Position numbers and translations under genes: made by a program | Shown: positions 51,197 through 59,882 of the stretch, piece after piece | How positions within the stretch are numbered: the first letter of the stretch is position 1 | How the letters are laid out: every line of letters begins with the position of its first letter | NCBI GenBank assembly: GCA_964370045.1 | Contig: CAYJGZ010000014.1 | Coordinates: 7,075 to 71,074, forward strand | From: JAAYCI01 sp964370045 | GTDB taxonomy: Bacteria; Bacillota; Clostridia; Oscillospirales; Ruminococcaceae | Direction of reading: 5' to 3' | Length of the DNA stretch: 64,000 bases | The notes under the pieces: model-generated | Told to the model about the DNA's origin: nothing | What the model saw: only the letters and a program-made list of their open reading frames with translations | Databases searched by the model: none

Positions 51197-52102
51197 TTGA
51201 AAAGAATTATTGCGCTGTTTATAGCAGTGGCCACCATGTCTCTTGCGCTGGCAGGATGTTCTGCGCCTGCGCAGGAGCAGTCTACAGCTCAGCCGCAGGC
51301 GTCAAGCATGGCTACATCACAGTCGAGCGAAGGCAGTGAGGGAGATGTTCTTAGGGTAGGTATTGACCTAAAGTTTCCTCCGTTTTCCTACATAGGGGAT
51401 GATGGCGAGCCCATGGGGCTTGAGCCGACAATAGCGTATGCGTTTGGCGAGTTTTTGGGCAGGGAAGTGGAGATTGTAAACACAGACTTCTCCCTGCTTA
51501 TCCCTGCGCTGCAGACGGGAGATGTGGATATACTTATCCCGGACATGTCAAAAACGCCCGAGCGTGCCGAAAATGCGGATTTTTCCGAGCCGTATAGGTA
51601 TACACAGTCGTTGGCGCTGGTGAATAAAGAGTACGCCGAGGCAAATGGCATCACGGACGAGATGACGGCGGAGGAGTTTTTTGCGCTACCCGGGCAGGAC
51701 TTTATAGGGCTTTCGGGTACGTTTGGTGTTTTGGTGCCGCAGGAGTACGGCGCTGAGGTAGAGGAAGTTACCGAGATAGGCCTTGGCATATTGGAGGTTT
51801 CGAGCGGCGGCGCAACCTCGCTTGTCGCATCGAATGAAATTCACCAGTTTCATGCGCAAAACCCCGACACAACCGTAGTATTCAGTGGCATTGGCAACTG
51901 GTCCGGCTCCTGCTTTGTGGTGAAAAAGGGCGATGCCGAAATGCTGGAAAAAGCGAATGAGTTTATTGCGAGCATGTACGAAGAGGGTGGCCTTTTCGAC
52001 CAAATACGTGCGGAGTACGACGCAATAATAGCCGACTTTTTGCAAAATGATGAGTACGGCCTGGATTACATAATTCAGCCGCCCGAGGGCTGGACAGAGT
52101 AG
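51197..52102 (+). CDS. polar amino-acid ABC transporter substrate-binding lipoprotein
   Basis: 301 aa. The signal sequence KRIIALFIAVATMSLALAGC has a lipobox LAGC, followed by a Ser/Gln-rich linker, then an SBP family 3 fold beginning VLRVGIDLKFPPFSYIGDDGEPMGLE. AAGGAGGGA supports the TTG at 51197 rather than the GTG at 51167. First gene of an importer operon with permease and ATPase directly downstream. Ligand probably an amino acid. Confidence 0.92.
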   Translation: MKRIIALFIAVATMSLALAGCSAPAQEQSTAQPQASSMATSQSSEGSEGDVLRVGIDLKFPPFSYIGDDGEPMGLEPTIAYAFGEFLGREVEIVNTDFSLLIPALQTGDVDILIPDMSKTPERAENADFSEPYRYTQSLALVNKEYAEANGITDEMTAEEFFALPGQDFIGLSGTFGVLVPQEYGAEVEEVTEIGLGILEVSSGGATSLVASNEIHQFHAQNPDTTVVFSGIGNWSGSCFVVKKGDAEMLEKANEFIASMYEEGGLFDQIRAEYDAIIADFLQNDEYGLDYIIQPPEGWTE

Positions 52103-52103
52103 C

Positions 52104-52844
52104 ATGAAAAAATCCGTACTTACGCTGATACAGTATGTTCTGGTGATAGCACTTTTTGCGGTGGGGATATACTTTGCGCTGTTTTACTCCACCGACACCG
52201 CCCCGAAATATGACATGATACTAAGCCAAAGCGGCCTTCTGTGGCAGGCGTTTTTCGGCACGATTTATGTAAGCGTCATAACGCTTTTGGTCTCGCTCGT
52301 GCTGGGATTTGTGCTGTTTGTGATGATGCGCTCGAAAATTGTGATTTTGCGTGCAGTATCCAACGTGTTTAATGAAATCATCATGGGAACGCCGCTTTTG
52401 GTGATGATATTTTTGGTTGTGTACGTTTTTGGTGCGGTGATTAACTACGATAACAAGCTTGTGCTGGGCATTTTTGCGCTGGTGCTGTACAACGGGCCGT
52501 ACATCGCAAACGCATACGAGACCACCGCCGCAGTGGTGGATGCGGACCAGCACACCGTGATGGAGCTGTACCGCTTCAAATGGTATCAAAAGTATCTGTA
52601 CGTCATCATTCCGCAGATGGTAAAGCCGTTTATCCCTTCGCTTATAAACAACCTATCCAGCTCCATCAAAAGCTCCTCGCTGCTCAACATAATATCCATC
52701 ACCGAAATAACCTACGTTATTACGGCTATTGCCCAGAGGAACTTTGCGTTTATCGAGGGATACTATGTGATGTGGATAATGTACCTGCTTGTGACGATAC
52801 CGCTTTCTTTGCTGGCGAAGTACATCGGAAAGAAGGTGGCGTAG
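52104..52844 (+). CDS. amino-acid ABC transporter permease
   Basis: 246-aa His/Glu/Gln-type permease with about five helices and the EAA loop (YETTAAVVDADQHTVMELYRFKWYQKYLYVIIPQ), where the ATPase docks. The start codon is one base after the substrate-binding gene stop. Confidence 0.92.
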   Translation: MKKSVLTLIQYVLVIALFAVGIYFALFYSTDTAPKYDMILSQSGLLWQAFFGTIYVSVITLLVSLVLGFVLFVMMRSKIVILRAVSNVFNEIIMGTPLLVMIFLVVYVFGAVINYDNKLVLGIFALVLYNGPYIANAYETTAAVVDADQHTVMELYRFKWYQKYLYVIIPQMVKPFIPSLINNLSSSIKSSSLLNIISITEITYVITAIAQRNFAFIEGYYVMWIMYLLVTIPLSLLAKYIGKKVA

Positions 52845-52849
52845 TGCAG

Positions 52850-53560
52850 ATGCAAGTGGAGGCTCTCACAAAAAAATACGCAAAGCAGACGGTGCTAAAC
52901 GACCTTTGGCTGAACATAAACGGATATGGAGCTATCGGCATCATAGGGGAGTCCGGATGTGGGAAATCTACGTTTCTTCGCCAGCTTTCGGGCATAGAGC
53001 AGCCGGATGTAGGCAGCATAGTGATAAACGGGCTTTCGCCGATACTAAACAAAAAGCAGTTTTTGGAGCGAATAGGCGTTGTGTTTCAAAAGCACAATCT
53101 ATTTCCGCACCTAAGCGTAAAAAAGAACATCACGCTGATTTTGCGCAAGATAAAAAAGATGGACAAGGCTGCCGCAGAAAACAGGGCAATGGATATACTC
53201 ACCCAGCTGAGCATCCATAACGAGGCGGACAAAAAGCCGCACGAAATTTCGGGAGGGCAGGCGCAAAGGGCATCCATTGCACGGGCGCTTGCCACCGACC
53301 CACAGCTGATATTTTTGGATGAGCCCACTGCGGCGCTGGACCCTATTCTGACGCAGGAGGTGCTGAGCGCAGTAACCTACCTAAAGCAGGGCGGCAGGGA
53401 CTTTGTGTTTGTAACGCATGAAATTGCGTTTTTAAGGGAGTTTGCGGATTATGTGATATTCCTAAAGGGCGGCAGGATATTTGAACAGGGGGATAAGGAG
53501 TGCCTGACAAACCCCAAAACCGCAGAGCTTGCCCGATTTTTAAGCGTGCAGAATGGGTGA
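52850..53560 (+). CDS. amino-acid ABC transporter ATP-binding protein
   Basis: 236 aa: Walker A GESGCGKST, Q-loop VFQKHNLFP, signature EISGGQAQRASIARAL, Walker B LIFLDEPTAALDP, H-loop VTHE. ATG 52850 is favoured by AAGGTGG; a GTG at 52844 is possible. Completes the three-component importer. Confidence 0.93.
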   Translation: MQVEALTKKYAKQTVLNDLWLNINGYGAIGIIGESGCGKSTFLRQLSGIEQPDVGSIVINGLSPILNKKQFLERIGVVFQKHNLFPHLSVKKNITLILRKIKKMDKAAAENRAMDILTQLSIHNEADKKPHEISGGQAQRASIARALATDPQLIFLDEPTAALDPILTQEVLSAVTYLKQGGRDFVFVTHEIAFLREFADYVIFLKGGRIFEQGDKECLTNPKTAELARFLSVQNG

Positions 53561-53600
53561 GTAAAAGTTGTAGGCGTTATAAAATCCCCAAGTAAACTAT

Positions 53601-53711
53601 GGAGTGTCCAAATGCGGTGATTTATTTGCTATATCTCCTGCCTGCGGCGGGGGATATAGCGCCTTTTTTTGCGACCAGCGTATTCTAAATCACCTCTATG
53701 TGTCCACTCCC
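53601..53711 (+). repeat. dispersed palindromic element, copy H
   Basis: Start GGAGTGTCCAAATGCGGTG, middle stem GGTGATTTA/TAAATCACC perfect over nine bases, central hairpin GCTATATCTCC-TGCC/GGCG-GGGGATATAGC (one G-T position), end TATGTGTCCACTCCC. Between convergent genes. Confidence 0.9.
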
Positions 53712-53718
53712 GTAAACC

Positions 53719-53764
53719 AAAAAACCTCACAGGTGCAAATGAACTGCACCCTGTGAGGTTTTTG
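53719..53764. terminator. bidirectional terminator
   Basis: AAAAACCTCACAGGTGCA pairs with TGCACC-CTGTGAGGTTTTT; it can end both the importer operon and the polysaccharide operon. Confidence 0.88.
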
Positions 53765-53783
53765 CCTATTTCAACAAGTAAAG

Positions 53784-55229
53784 TCAGCTGATGATTCTTG
53801 GTGAATCACTACTGAAAATAAGGTCCATGACCCATGCGTTTATATTTGTGTCTATGCGGTAGATTATGCCGTTTTCCATGCTGATGGCGTAGGTGGCAAG
53901 CAATAAATCGTTTTGTGAAGTGTCGATGCGGTGTACTACGTAGCAGTCATCGCCGTTTAGGTGTGTGTCCTCATCTCTTTGGATTATTTCAGGCTCCTCA
54001 ATTCCGTAGCGGGACGAAAGAAGAGAGATGGCTGTTTCGTAGCTTACACGGGTTGCGCCGCTAAGCCAGGGGCTACCGGGTACTGCGTTTTGTGCGTCCT
54101 GTAAAGCGGCCTCCACCCCCGGGAAGAATGTTGATATGGATTCTCTTTTCACGTGTAGACCATCGTAAAAATCGGAGTACACAGTGCCTGCCACAGCCGG
54201 GTTGTAGCTGCCGTACAGCGGAATATTGTTTTGTAGCGCAAAGTCTGTAATCCACGGTTCAGTGAGGAAAAACCCAGGGTATTGCTCGGCGTTTTCAAAA
54301 GCATGTTGGTACATATATGGGTGATAGGGAGAAAGAACTATTATGACGTTTACATTGTTATCCTTTAGATAGGAGATGAAGCGCTCAAACACTTCAATTA
54401 AGTCAGCGTCAGGCTCGACATATCCGTCCATATGAAGAAACGTGGCAGACTCCAAAAAGGCACGGTCGTTTATGTTGGACTGGGAGTCGTTGCGAAAGTG
54501 TGGGGGATATAGCGCCGAGCCATCGGGAAGCTTCACCATAAAGCTGCTGTCGTATATATCCTCCTCGATGATGGGCGGCGGTGTGCCCTCCCATTCATCA
54601 TGAACCCAGCGGTTGAACTGCCCCCAAAACATGTCCGGCATCATGCCTTCGCTTGTGGTGAGCGTATCCTCGAGGATGGGCGGCTCTTGGTCGGATTCAT
54701 AGCCAAGGCGCAGCTGCAAAAATTCTGCAAAAAGCTCGCCCGACGCAAGTGAGTGTAATGCCTCAGGGTTGAAAATCCACGGGTCAAGGCCGATTATAAG
54801 GTTTTCAGGAAGCACTCCCGATTTATCCAAAAGATACACCGAGTTCATAATATCCCGATAATCCGCACCACTCATACCGAGATTGTAAAAGCTGTCCGTG
54901 CCCACTGTCTCTGCCGAAAGCTGCAAAATACGGCTGGAGCCGATGGCTACGGTGTTAAGCGGCTCTCCCATATTTTCTATAACCATTTGCTGAACAAGGC
55001 GCTCGTTCATTTGGTCAAAGCGCACCAGCGACTGCCCGGACAAAAGAGCCAAGGCGGCATCTCGTTCGTACTGGTTTAGCTTTTTGTCCTCTATCTCCTG
55101 CGCGGCAACGCTGAAATTACCTGTAGCTGTGAAAATAGGCACCAAAAATGCAAAATTTAAGGCCAGCGCCAACAAGACAGCAATTATTTTAGGGATAGCG
55201 AGAATGGTTTTTAAGACGTTTTTTTTCAT
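53784..55229 (-). CDS. membrane-anchored SGNH-hydrolase-like protein
   Basis: 481 aa: one N-terminal helix (about 10-35), then an extracytoplasmic domain. AIGSSRIL (97-100 GSSR) is a block I serine motif like that of DltD/AlgX-type SGNH proteins, GMSGADYRDI follows as block II, and FYDGLHVKRES holds the DxxH-like block V. It probably acts on a surface polysaccharide, for example in O-acetylation or attachment. Last gene of the operon that includes UDP-FucNAc synthesis. AAGGAG supports the start. Confidence 0.7.
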   Translation of the reverse strand: MKKNVLKTILAIPKIIAVLLALALNFAFLVPIFTATGNFSVAAQEIEDKKLNQYERDAALALLSGQSLVRFDQMNERLVQQMVIENMGEPLNTVAIGSSRILQLSAETVGTDSFYNLGMSGADYRDIMNSVYLLDKSGVLPENLIIGLDPWIFNPEALHSLASGELFAEFLQLRLGYESDQEPPILEDTLTTSEGMMPDMFWGQFNRWVHDEWEGTPPPIIEEDIYDSSFMVKLPDGSALYPPHFRNDSQSNINDRAFLESATFLHMDGYVEPDADLIEVFERFISYLKDNNVNVIIVLSPYHPYMYQHAFENAEQYPGFFLTEPWITDFALQNNIPLYGSYNPAVAGTVYSDFYDGLHVKRESISTFFPGVEAALQDAQNAVPGSPWLSGATRVSYETAISLLSSRYGIEEPEIIQRDEDTHLNGDDCYVVHRIDTSQNDLLLATYAISMENGIIYRIDTNINAWVMDLIFSSDSPRIIS

Positions 55230-55381
55230 GAAAAAAGCTCCTTGGGCAGATTGAAAATGGCAAAGAATAGATAGTTGCGTAAGCGCAAAATGAATATTTC
55301 ATCGACACGAATGTACAAATTTTGCGCATGTAGGTAAAAAAATAGTTTAAGTGCATTGGGACACGTCAAGATGTGAAAAAA

Positions 55382-55804
55382 TCACGGCTTTTCGTGTGTT
55401 TTTTTCTGCGCTTGGGCATCCACTTTGGGTGCATCCTCCTGCGCAAGCTGTGCCTCAAGGCGGCGTACACGCTCCTCCAAAAGGGCCTGCGTCTGCGTAA
55501 GGCGAGATATGCGTGCGGCAAAGCCTGTGACAATGGTGGAAAGGCTAAGCAGTAAAAGAAGCACAAACACAAACAGCATCGTAAACACAAGGTTTGAGGG
55601 CATTTCTATATTAAGCAAATCTCGCAAGACGGCGACAATATAGGGGAAGCAGGCAAAAACAAGCAGTACAACGGCAGAAAACAGCCATATGAGCGAGTAT
55701 TGTATGTTCAGCTTTTTGCGCCGTAAAAGCACCAAAATAATAGAAAGATACACAAGTGCACCGGCAATAAGTAAAACTTGCAGCTGCGGTGGGATGTTTA
55801 GCAT
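55382..55804 (-). CDS. DUF2304 membrane protein
   Basis: 140 aa, three helices (about 5-25, 35-60, 72-95), then a cytoplasmic coiled coil with the DUF2304 pattern LTQTQALLEERVRRLEAQLA. The family is nearly always beside a GT2 dolichol-phosphate-mannose-synthase-like enzyme, as here, and may be its membrane partner. It overlaps the GT2 gene by seven bases. Confidence 0.88.
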   Translation of the reverse strand: MLNIPPQLQVLLIAGALVYLSIILVLLRRKKLNIQYSLIWLFSAVVLLVFACFPYIVAVLRDLLNIEMPSNLVFTMLFVFVLLLLLSLSTIVTGFAARISRLTQTQALLEERVRRLEAQLAQEDAPKVDAQAQKKTHEKP

Positions 55805-56517
55805 CTGTTTTTACCTCGCTTAGTTCTTTTTAGCACAAGGCGGTAGACCATGAGCGATATGCTCACTTTTAGCATGTAGTAAACGCTCTTGAAGGGGCTG
55901 ATGGAGCTTTTGCCGGCCTTGCGCTCCTCCATTACAACGGCGACTTCCTTTATGGAAAAGCCGTTCAAAACAGCCGAAATAACCGCCTCCGGCTCGGGAT
56001 AATCCTGTGCGTAGTGCAGTGCGAAAAAGCTTAGCATATCCCTATTGAAAGCACGAAAGCCGCTGGTGACATCCTTTACTTTAGCGCCGCACAAAAGAAA
56101 AATAAGCACGCTCAAAAAGCGGATTCCCAGCCTGCGCATAGCGCCCGACTGAAAGCCCTCCTTTGTGATAAAGCGGCTACCCACGCACATGTCGCACTCG
56201 CCATCTGCCACGGGGCGGATGATGTCGGGCAGGTACTTTGGGCTGTGCTGTCCGTCGCCGTCCATCTGCACGGCGATGTCGTAGCCGTTTTCCAGCGCAT
56301 ACATAAAGCCGCTTTGCACCCCTCCGCCAATGCCAAGGTTTACAGGAAGGCGCAGGTGGCGATAGCCGTTTTTCATCAGGACATGCTCGCTATCGTCGGT
56401 GGAGCAGTCGTTCACCACCAGATAGTCCGCCGCAGGGTAGCTTTCCCGTAGCCGCTCAATGACAGGCGCTAAGTTTTTTTCTTCGTTGTAACAGGGAATA
56501 ATCACTAAAGTTTTCAT
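55798..56517 (-). CDS. GT2-family glycosyltransferase, polyprenyl-phosphate type
   Basis: 239 aa starting MKTLVIIPCYNEEKNL, with QMDGDGQH (DxD metal site) and DVTSGFRAFNR, the pattern of polyprenyl-phosphate glycosyltransferases. The true start is 56517, overlapping the WbuB-like stop (ATGA); the longer frame upstream is a shadow of that gene. Probably loads a sugar onto undecaprenyl phosphate. Confidence 0.93.
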   Translation of the reverse strand: MKTLVIIPCYNEEKNLAPVIERLRESYPAADYLVVNDCSTDDSEHVLMKNGYRHLRLPVNLGIGGGVQSGFMYALENGYDIAVQMDGDGQHSPKYLPDIIRPVADGECDMCVGSRFITKEGFQSGAMRRLGIRFLSVLIFLLCGAKVKDVTSGFRAFNRDMLSFFALHYAQDYPEPEAVISAVLNGFSIKEVAVVMEERKAGKSSISPFKSVYYMLKVSISLMVYRLVLKRTKRGKNRC

Positions 56518-58034
56518 GTAGTTCCGTCCAGTATGAATGATTTCAGTGCACGTAGCACGTCGTAGCGGTTGAAGTGGCGCAGGTAGTATGCATGTCCTGC
56601 TTCGCCCATTTCCTTGCGCCGATAGGGCGTGCAGGTGCGAAGCGAAATAATATTTTTGGCAAGCGCCACCGCATCGCCCGCTTCGCTCACAAAAGCCGCG
56701 CCGCTCTCCTTTGCCACTCGTGCGCCCTCGCCGTCCATGGCCACAATGAGCGGACGAGAGGAGGCAAGATAGCTTGGGATTTTCCCGGGTAGGGTAAGGC
56801 CTAAATCCTCGCTCTTTGCAAGTCCTGCGAACAACCCATCCGCCGCATATGACCACGCAGGCACATCCGTGGCAGGCACAGGTGGACAAAACAAAAACGC
56901 ATCGCTAAGTCCTTTTTTTGCAACAAGCTGCTTTATCGTATCACAGCTCATGCCCTCGCCCAGTATCACCGCACGCACATCCTGTGCATCAGGGCTTTTG
57001 CGCACAATTTCCATGGCGTTTACAAAGTTTTCAAGGTCTTGCGCAGGGCTGATGTTGCCTGCAAACAAAATATTAAAGTGCCCCTTGAAAAGCTTTGAGA
57101 CGGCGGGGTCGCACTCCGGCTCGTCATAAAAATCTTCACAGTACTGTGGAATTACCGCAATTTCAGGTGGATTTTTAATGTCGCTTGTAATGGTGCGTAG
57201 CTTTTGCGCCATGCCCTCGCTCAGCGCTATCAGGCGCTGGGGGCGACGGTAAAACCACTCGGAGGTGCTCTGTGCAATATTTCGCAGTAGCGTGTTTTTT
57301 ACGGGCAACACCGAGTATAAATTTTCGGGCCACAGGTCCATCACGTAGGTGGTGAGCGGCACGTTGTGTAGCTTTGAGTACATAATGGCGGGCAGTGCCA
57401 TCAGCACGGGGCTGGTGTTGAAGCAAAAAACCGCATCGTACTTTCGGCCACGTAGACGTGGCAGGCTGAAAAGCGAGTAGAGCGGAAAGGAGACATAGTT
57501 TAGAAAAATCCTTGGTGAAGTGTTGTTTTTTCGGCGTATTTCCCCCGCTCGAAACACGTTTGCGCCCTGCCACTCCTGCCTACGAGGAGCTGTGTAGCTA
57601 TATCCGTCAAACCACTCGCCATCCGGGTAGTTGGGCAGGCCGCACAGCACGTCTACCTCAATGCCGTCCTCCATAAATCCCTTAACAATATCGTTGATAC
57701 GAAAATTTTCCGGCCAAAAATGCTGGCTCACCACAAGTATGCGCTTTGGGGAGGTGCCGTCACAGCTCACGTTCTTAGCAGGTTCTTGCTTTGCGCTAAA
57801 ACCATGAAGCACATCCGATATAAGAAAGGGTTTACTGCGTTCAAGCTGTGCTCTTTTTTCCTTTAGCAGCGCTTTTTTTCTATCGATTTTTTTATGGCGA
57901 TGCGCCTCGGCAGCTTGTGTGTTCACACTGTCGCCTTGCGAGGCGTCAGCGGTAGATTGTGACGATTGAACGACTTTTTTTGTTTGCTGCGCTCCTGTGT
58001 GCGATAGCCGCATACCCTGTATTCTCAAATCCAT
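56514..58034 (-). CDS. WbuB-type GT4 glycosyltransferase with N-terminal extension
   Basis: GT4 enzyme of about 400 residues (RILVVSQHFWPENFRINDIVKGFMEDG at its start, then GLPNYPDGEWFDGY and YVMDLWPENL, with the nucleotide-sugar part near the end). E. coli O26 WbuB transfers L-FucNAc and stands beside fnlABC, as here, so L-FucNAc transfer is the likely role. Ahead of the core is a polar stretch of about 90-100 residues rich in Gln/Ser/Lys that other family members lack. The start is unclear: ATG 58034, ATG 58013 and an open frame to 58184 are all possible, and an AAGGAGGGG at 58084-58092 has no suitable start codon. Confidence 0.82.
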   Translation of the reverse strand: MDLRIQGMRLSHTGAQQTKKVVQSSQSTADASQGDSVNTQAAEAHRHKKIDRKKALLKEKRAQLERSKPFLISDVLHGFSAKQEPAKNVSCDGTSPKRILVVSQHFWPENFRINDIVKGFMEDGIEVDVLCGLPNYPDGEWFDGYSYTAPRRQEWQGANVFRAGEIRRKNNTSPRIFLNYVSFPLYSLFSLPRLRGRKYDAVFCFNTSPVLMALPAIMYSKLHNVPLTTYVMDLWPENLYSVLPVKNTLLRNIAQSTSEWFYRRPQRLIALSEGMAQKLRTITSDIKNPPEIAVIPQYCEDFYDEPECDPAVSKLFKGHFNILFAGNISPAQDLENFVNAMEIVRKSPDAQDVRAVILGEGMSCDTIKQLVAKKGLSDAFLFCPPVPATDVPAWSYAADGLFAGLAKSEDLGLTLPGKIPSYLASSRPLIVAMDGEGARVAKESGAAFVSEAGDAVALAKNIISLRTCTPYRRKEMGEAGHAYYLRHFNRYDVLRALKSFILDGTT

Positions 58035-58263
58035 AAATATTTCGCACAGCGTTACATTCACAGCGTGTAAATGTGTGGCAGTGCCCCTCCTTCGCAGTTG
58101 ATTTAGGTGCGTGGGAAAGTAGTGTGGAAATGTGTCGAGTGCAGGACAGCTTTGTGGTGGTCTTTGATGGTAAAATTGCATCAAAACAACAGATGTTAAA
58201 ATTACATGTGTAAATAAATAAACTGTCGTAAATATACATATGTAAAAATAACTTATGTATAAA

Positions 58264-59391
58264 TCAGCGTTTTAGCCACACTGTTTCATTTACGATTTTA
58301 GCGTAGCTTTGTATTATTTTGATGACTTTTGTGGACACATTAAGGTCGTTATAATCATGTGGCAGTCTGCTTTGTTCGCCTGCGTCTCGCATGGCTACTG
58401 CAAGCTCCATCGCCTGCTCCACCTCGTCGCCGTCGATGCCACCTATGACAATGCTCCCTGTGTCCAGCGCCTCGGGGCGCTCGGTGGAGGTGCGAATAAG
58501 CACCGCTGCAAAGTTCAAAAGTGCGCTCTCCTCGCTTAGCGTGCCCGAGTCGCTCAGCACACAGTAGGCGTTTTGCTGTAGCTTGTTGTAGTCCAAAAAG
58601 CCGAAGGGCGCAAGGCTTTGCACCAGCGGATGGAAGACAAAATTGCGCTGTTCAATATGCTTTTTGCTGCGTGGATGGCAGGAGTAAATAATCGGCATAC
58701 CGTAGTTTTGAGCAATGCGGTTGACGGCGTTCATCAGGCTGAGGAAATTTTGCTCGTTGTCTATATTTTCCTCACGATGGGCGGACAGCAGGATGTAGCC
58801 ACGGTCTTTCAGACCCAGCCGCTGCAGCACATCGCTTTGGGCAATTTGCTCCTTGTGCGTGTGGATAACCTCCGCCATGGGGCTGCCCGTTACAAAAATT
58901 GTCTTGCCATCAATGCCCTCGGACAGCAGATACCTGCGGGAATTTTCAGTGTAGGGCAGGTTTATATCACTTATGTGGTCCACAATTTTGCGGTTTATCA
59001 TCTCGGAGACATTCCAGTCCCAGCAGCGGTTGCCCGCCTCCATGTGAAAGATGGGAATCTTCAGTCGCTTTGCGGAAATTGCCGAAAGAGCGCTGTTTGT
59101 GTCCCCTAAAATAAGCAGAGCATCCGGCTTTTGCTCCTGCATGAGCGTGTAGCTTTTTGCAATAATATTGCCCATGCTCTCGCCGAGGTTGCTCCCTGCG
59201 GCAGAGAGATAAAAGTCGGGCGCACGCAGGCGGAGCTGTTCAAAAAAAATCTGGTTCAGCTCGTAGTCATAGTTTTGGCCTGTGTGCACCAGCGTGTGCT
59301 CAAAGTACGTGTCCGCCTTGCGCAATACCTCCGACAGGCGGATAATTTCGGGGCGGGTGCCCACTATGCTCATCAGTTTCAGCTTTTTCAT
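58264..59391 (-). CDS. fnlC: UDP-N-acetylglucosamine 2-epimerase-type enzyme (UDP-L-FucNAc synthesis)
   Basis: 375-aa nonhydrolysing UDP-GlcNAc 2-epimerase-family protein: MSIVGTRPEIIRLSEVL, VHTGQNYDYELNQIFFEQL, MEAGNRCWDWNVSEMINRKIVDH and the GTLSEES motif. In the FnlABC/CapEFG pathway this third enzyme makes the final C2 inversion to UDP-L-FucNAc. GAGGTGA precedes the ATG. The presence of CapE and CapF homologues in the same operon decides against a plain WecB role. Confidence 0.9.
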   Translation of the reverse strand: MKKLKLMSIVGTRPEIIRLSEVLRKADTYFEHTLVHTGQNYDYELNQIFFEQLRLRAPDFYLSAAGSNLGESMGNIIAKSYTLMQEQKPDALLILGDTNSALSAISAKRLKIPIFHMEAGNRCWDWNVSEMINRKIVDHISDINLPYTENSRRYLLSEGIDGKTIFVTGSPMAEVIHTHKEQIAQSDVLQRLGLKDRGYILLSAHREENIDNEQNFLSLMNAVNRIAQNYGMPIIYSCHPRSKKHIEQRNFVFHPLVQSLAPFGFLDYNKLQQNAYCVLSDSGTLSEESALLNFAAVLIRTSTERPEALDTGSIVIGGIDGDEVEQAMELAVAMRDAGEQSRLPHDYNDLNVSTKVIKIIQSYAKIVNETVWLKR

Positions 59392-59407
59392 AGTTCACCT
59401 CGGTGAG

Positions 59408-59878
59408 TCAGTTGTTGATGCCGTAAACGTAAAAACACCCGGACAAAAAGAACAGCGCCGTAAAGATGCGGTAGGCTTTTGCTTCGAGCGCTTTGTAGTC
59501 GCCTGCGGTTTTTGTGGCCTTGCGTACAGGCTGTGCAGGGGAAAAATCCGTCTTTGCAAACAGGGTAGTGTACACGCTTGCCATGAAAATATACCCTATA
59601 AGCAAGGCGGGAATTAAAAGCCCTGCCACCATGAAAAGTAGCGTGCTGTCGTCGTAAGCGACCGACGTGCGGCCGAGGCTCTGGCGTAGTGCCATGCCGC
59701 CCAAAGTGCCTAAAAAGACAACCGCCATCGCAGGGAGCAAAACGCAAAGTGTGGCAAAAACTTTTTTGGGCAGGGAAGAGATTTGCGGCACATTTTGCAT
59801 ACGGTGTATTCGCAAAAGGGTGATGTACAAAACCGCCGTGAGCAAAAGCACAACCACTACACCCACAATGTAGGCCAC
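59408..59878 (-). CDS. unknown four-helix membrane protein
   Basis: 156 aa, GTG start with AGGAGG nine bases upstream, beginning four bases after the FnlB stop. Hydrophobic segments at about 2-20, 38-60, 80-102 and 140-154, with a cytoplasmic-type Lys-rich loop near 115-135. Not recognised. Being between fnlB and fnlC, it is co-expressed with the UDP-L-FucNAc pathway; the standard fnlABC set lacks it. Confidence 0.72.
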   Translation of the reverse strand: MAYIVGVVVVLLLTAVLYITLLRIHRMQNVPQISSLPKKVFATLCVLLPAMAVVFLGTLGGMALRQSLGRTSVAYDDSTLLFMVAGLLIPALLIGYIFMASVYTTLFAKTDFSPAQPVRKATKTAGDYKALEAKAYRIFTALFFLSGCFYVYGINN

Positions 59879-59882
59879 AGCG

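Noticed and set aside
2562..53711. Repeat elements as a CRISPR array
   Set aside because: Copies are kilobases apart, 110-130 bp long and palindromic, with no regular spacers and no cas genes.
2562..53711. Repeat elements as complete insertion sequences
   Set aside because: No open frame fits within 130 bp and no transposase gene is found anywhere in the window.
58190..58262. Possible extra promoter or repeat copy upstream of the WbuB-like gene
   Set aside because: The A+T-rich stretch has no recognisable -35/-10 pair in the right orientation and none of the repeat-family segments.
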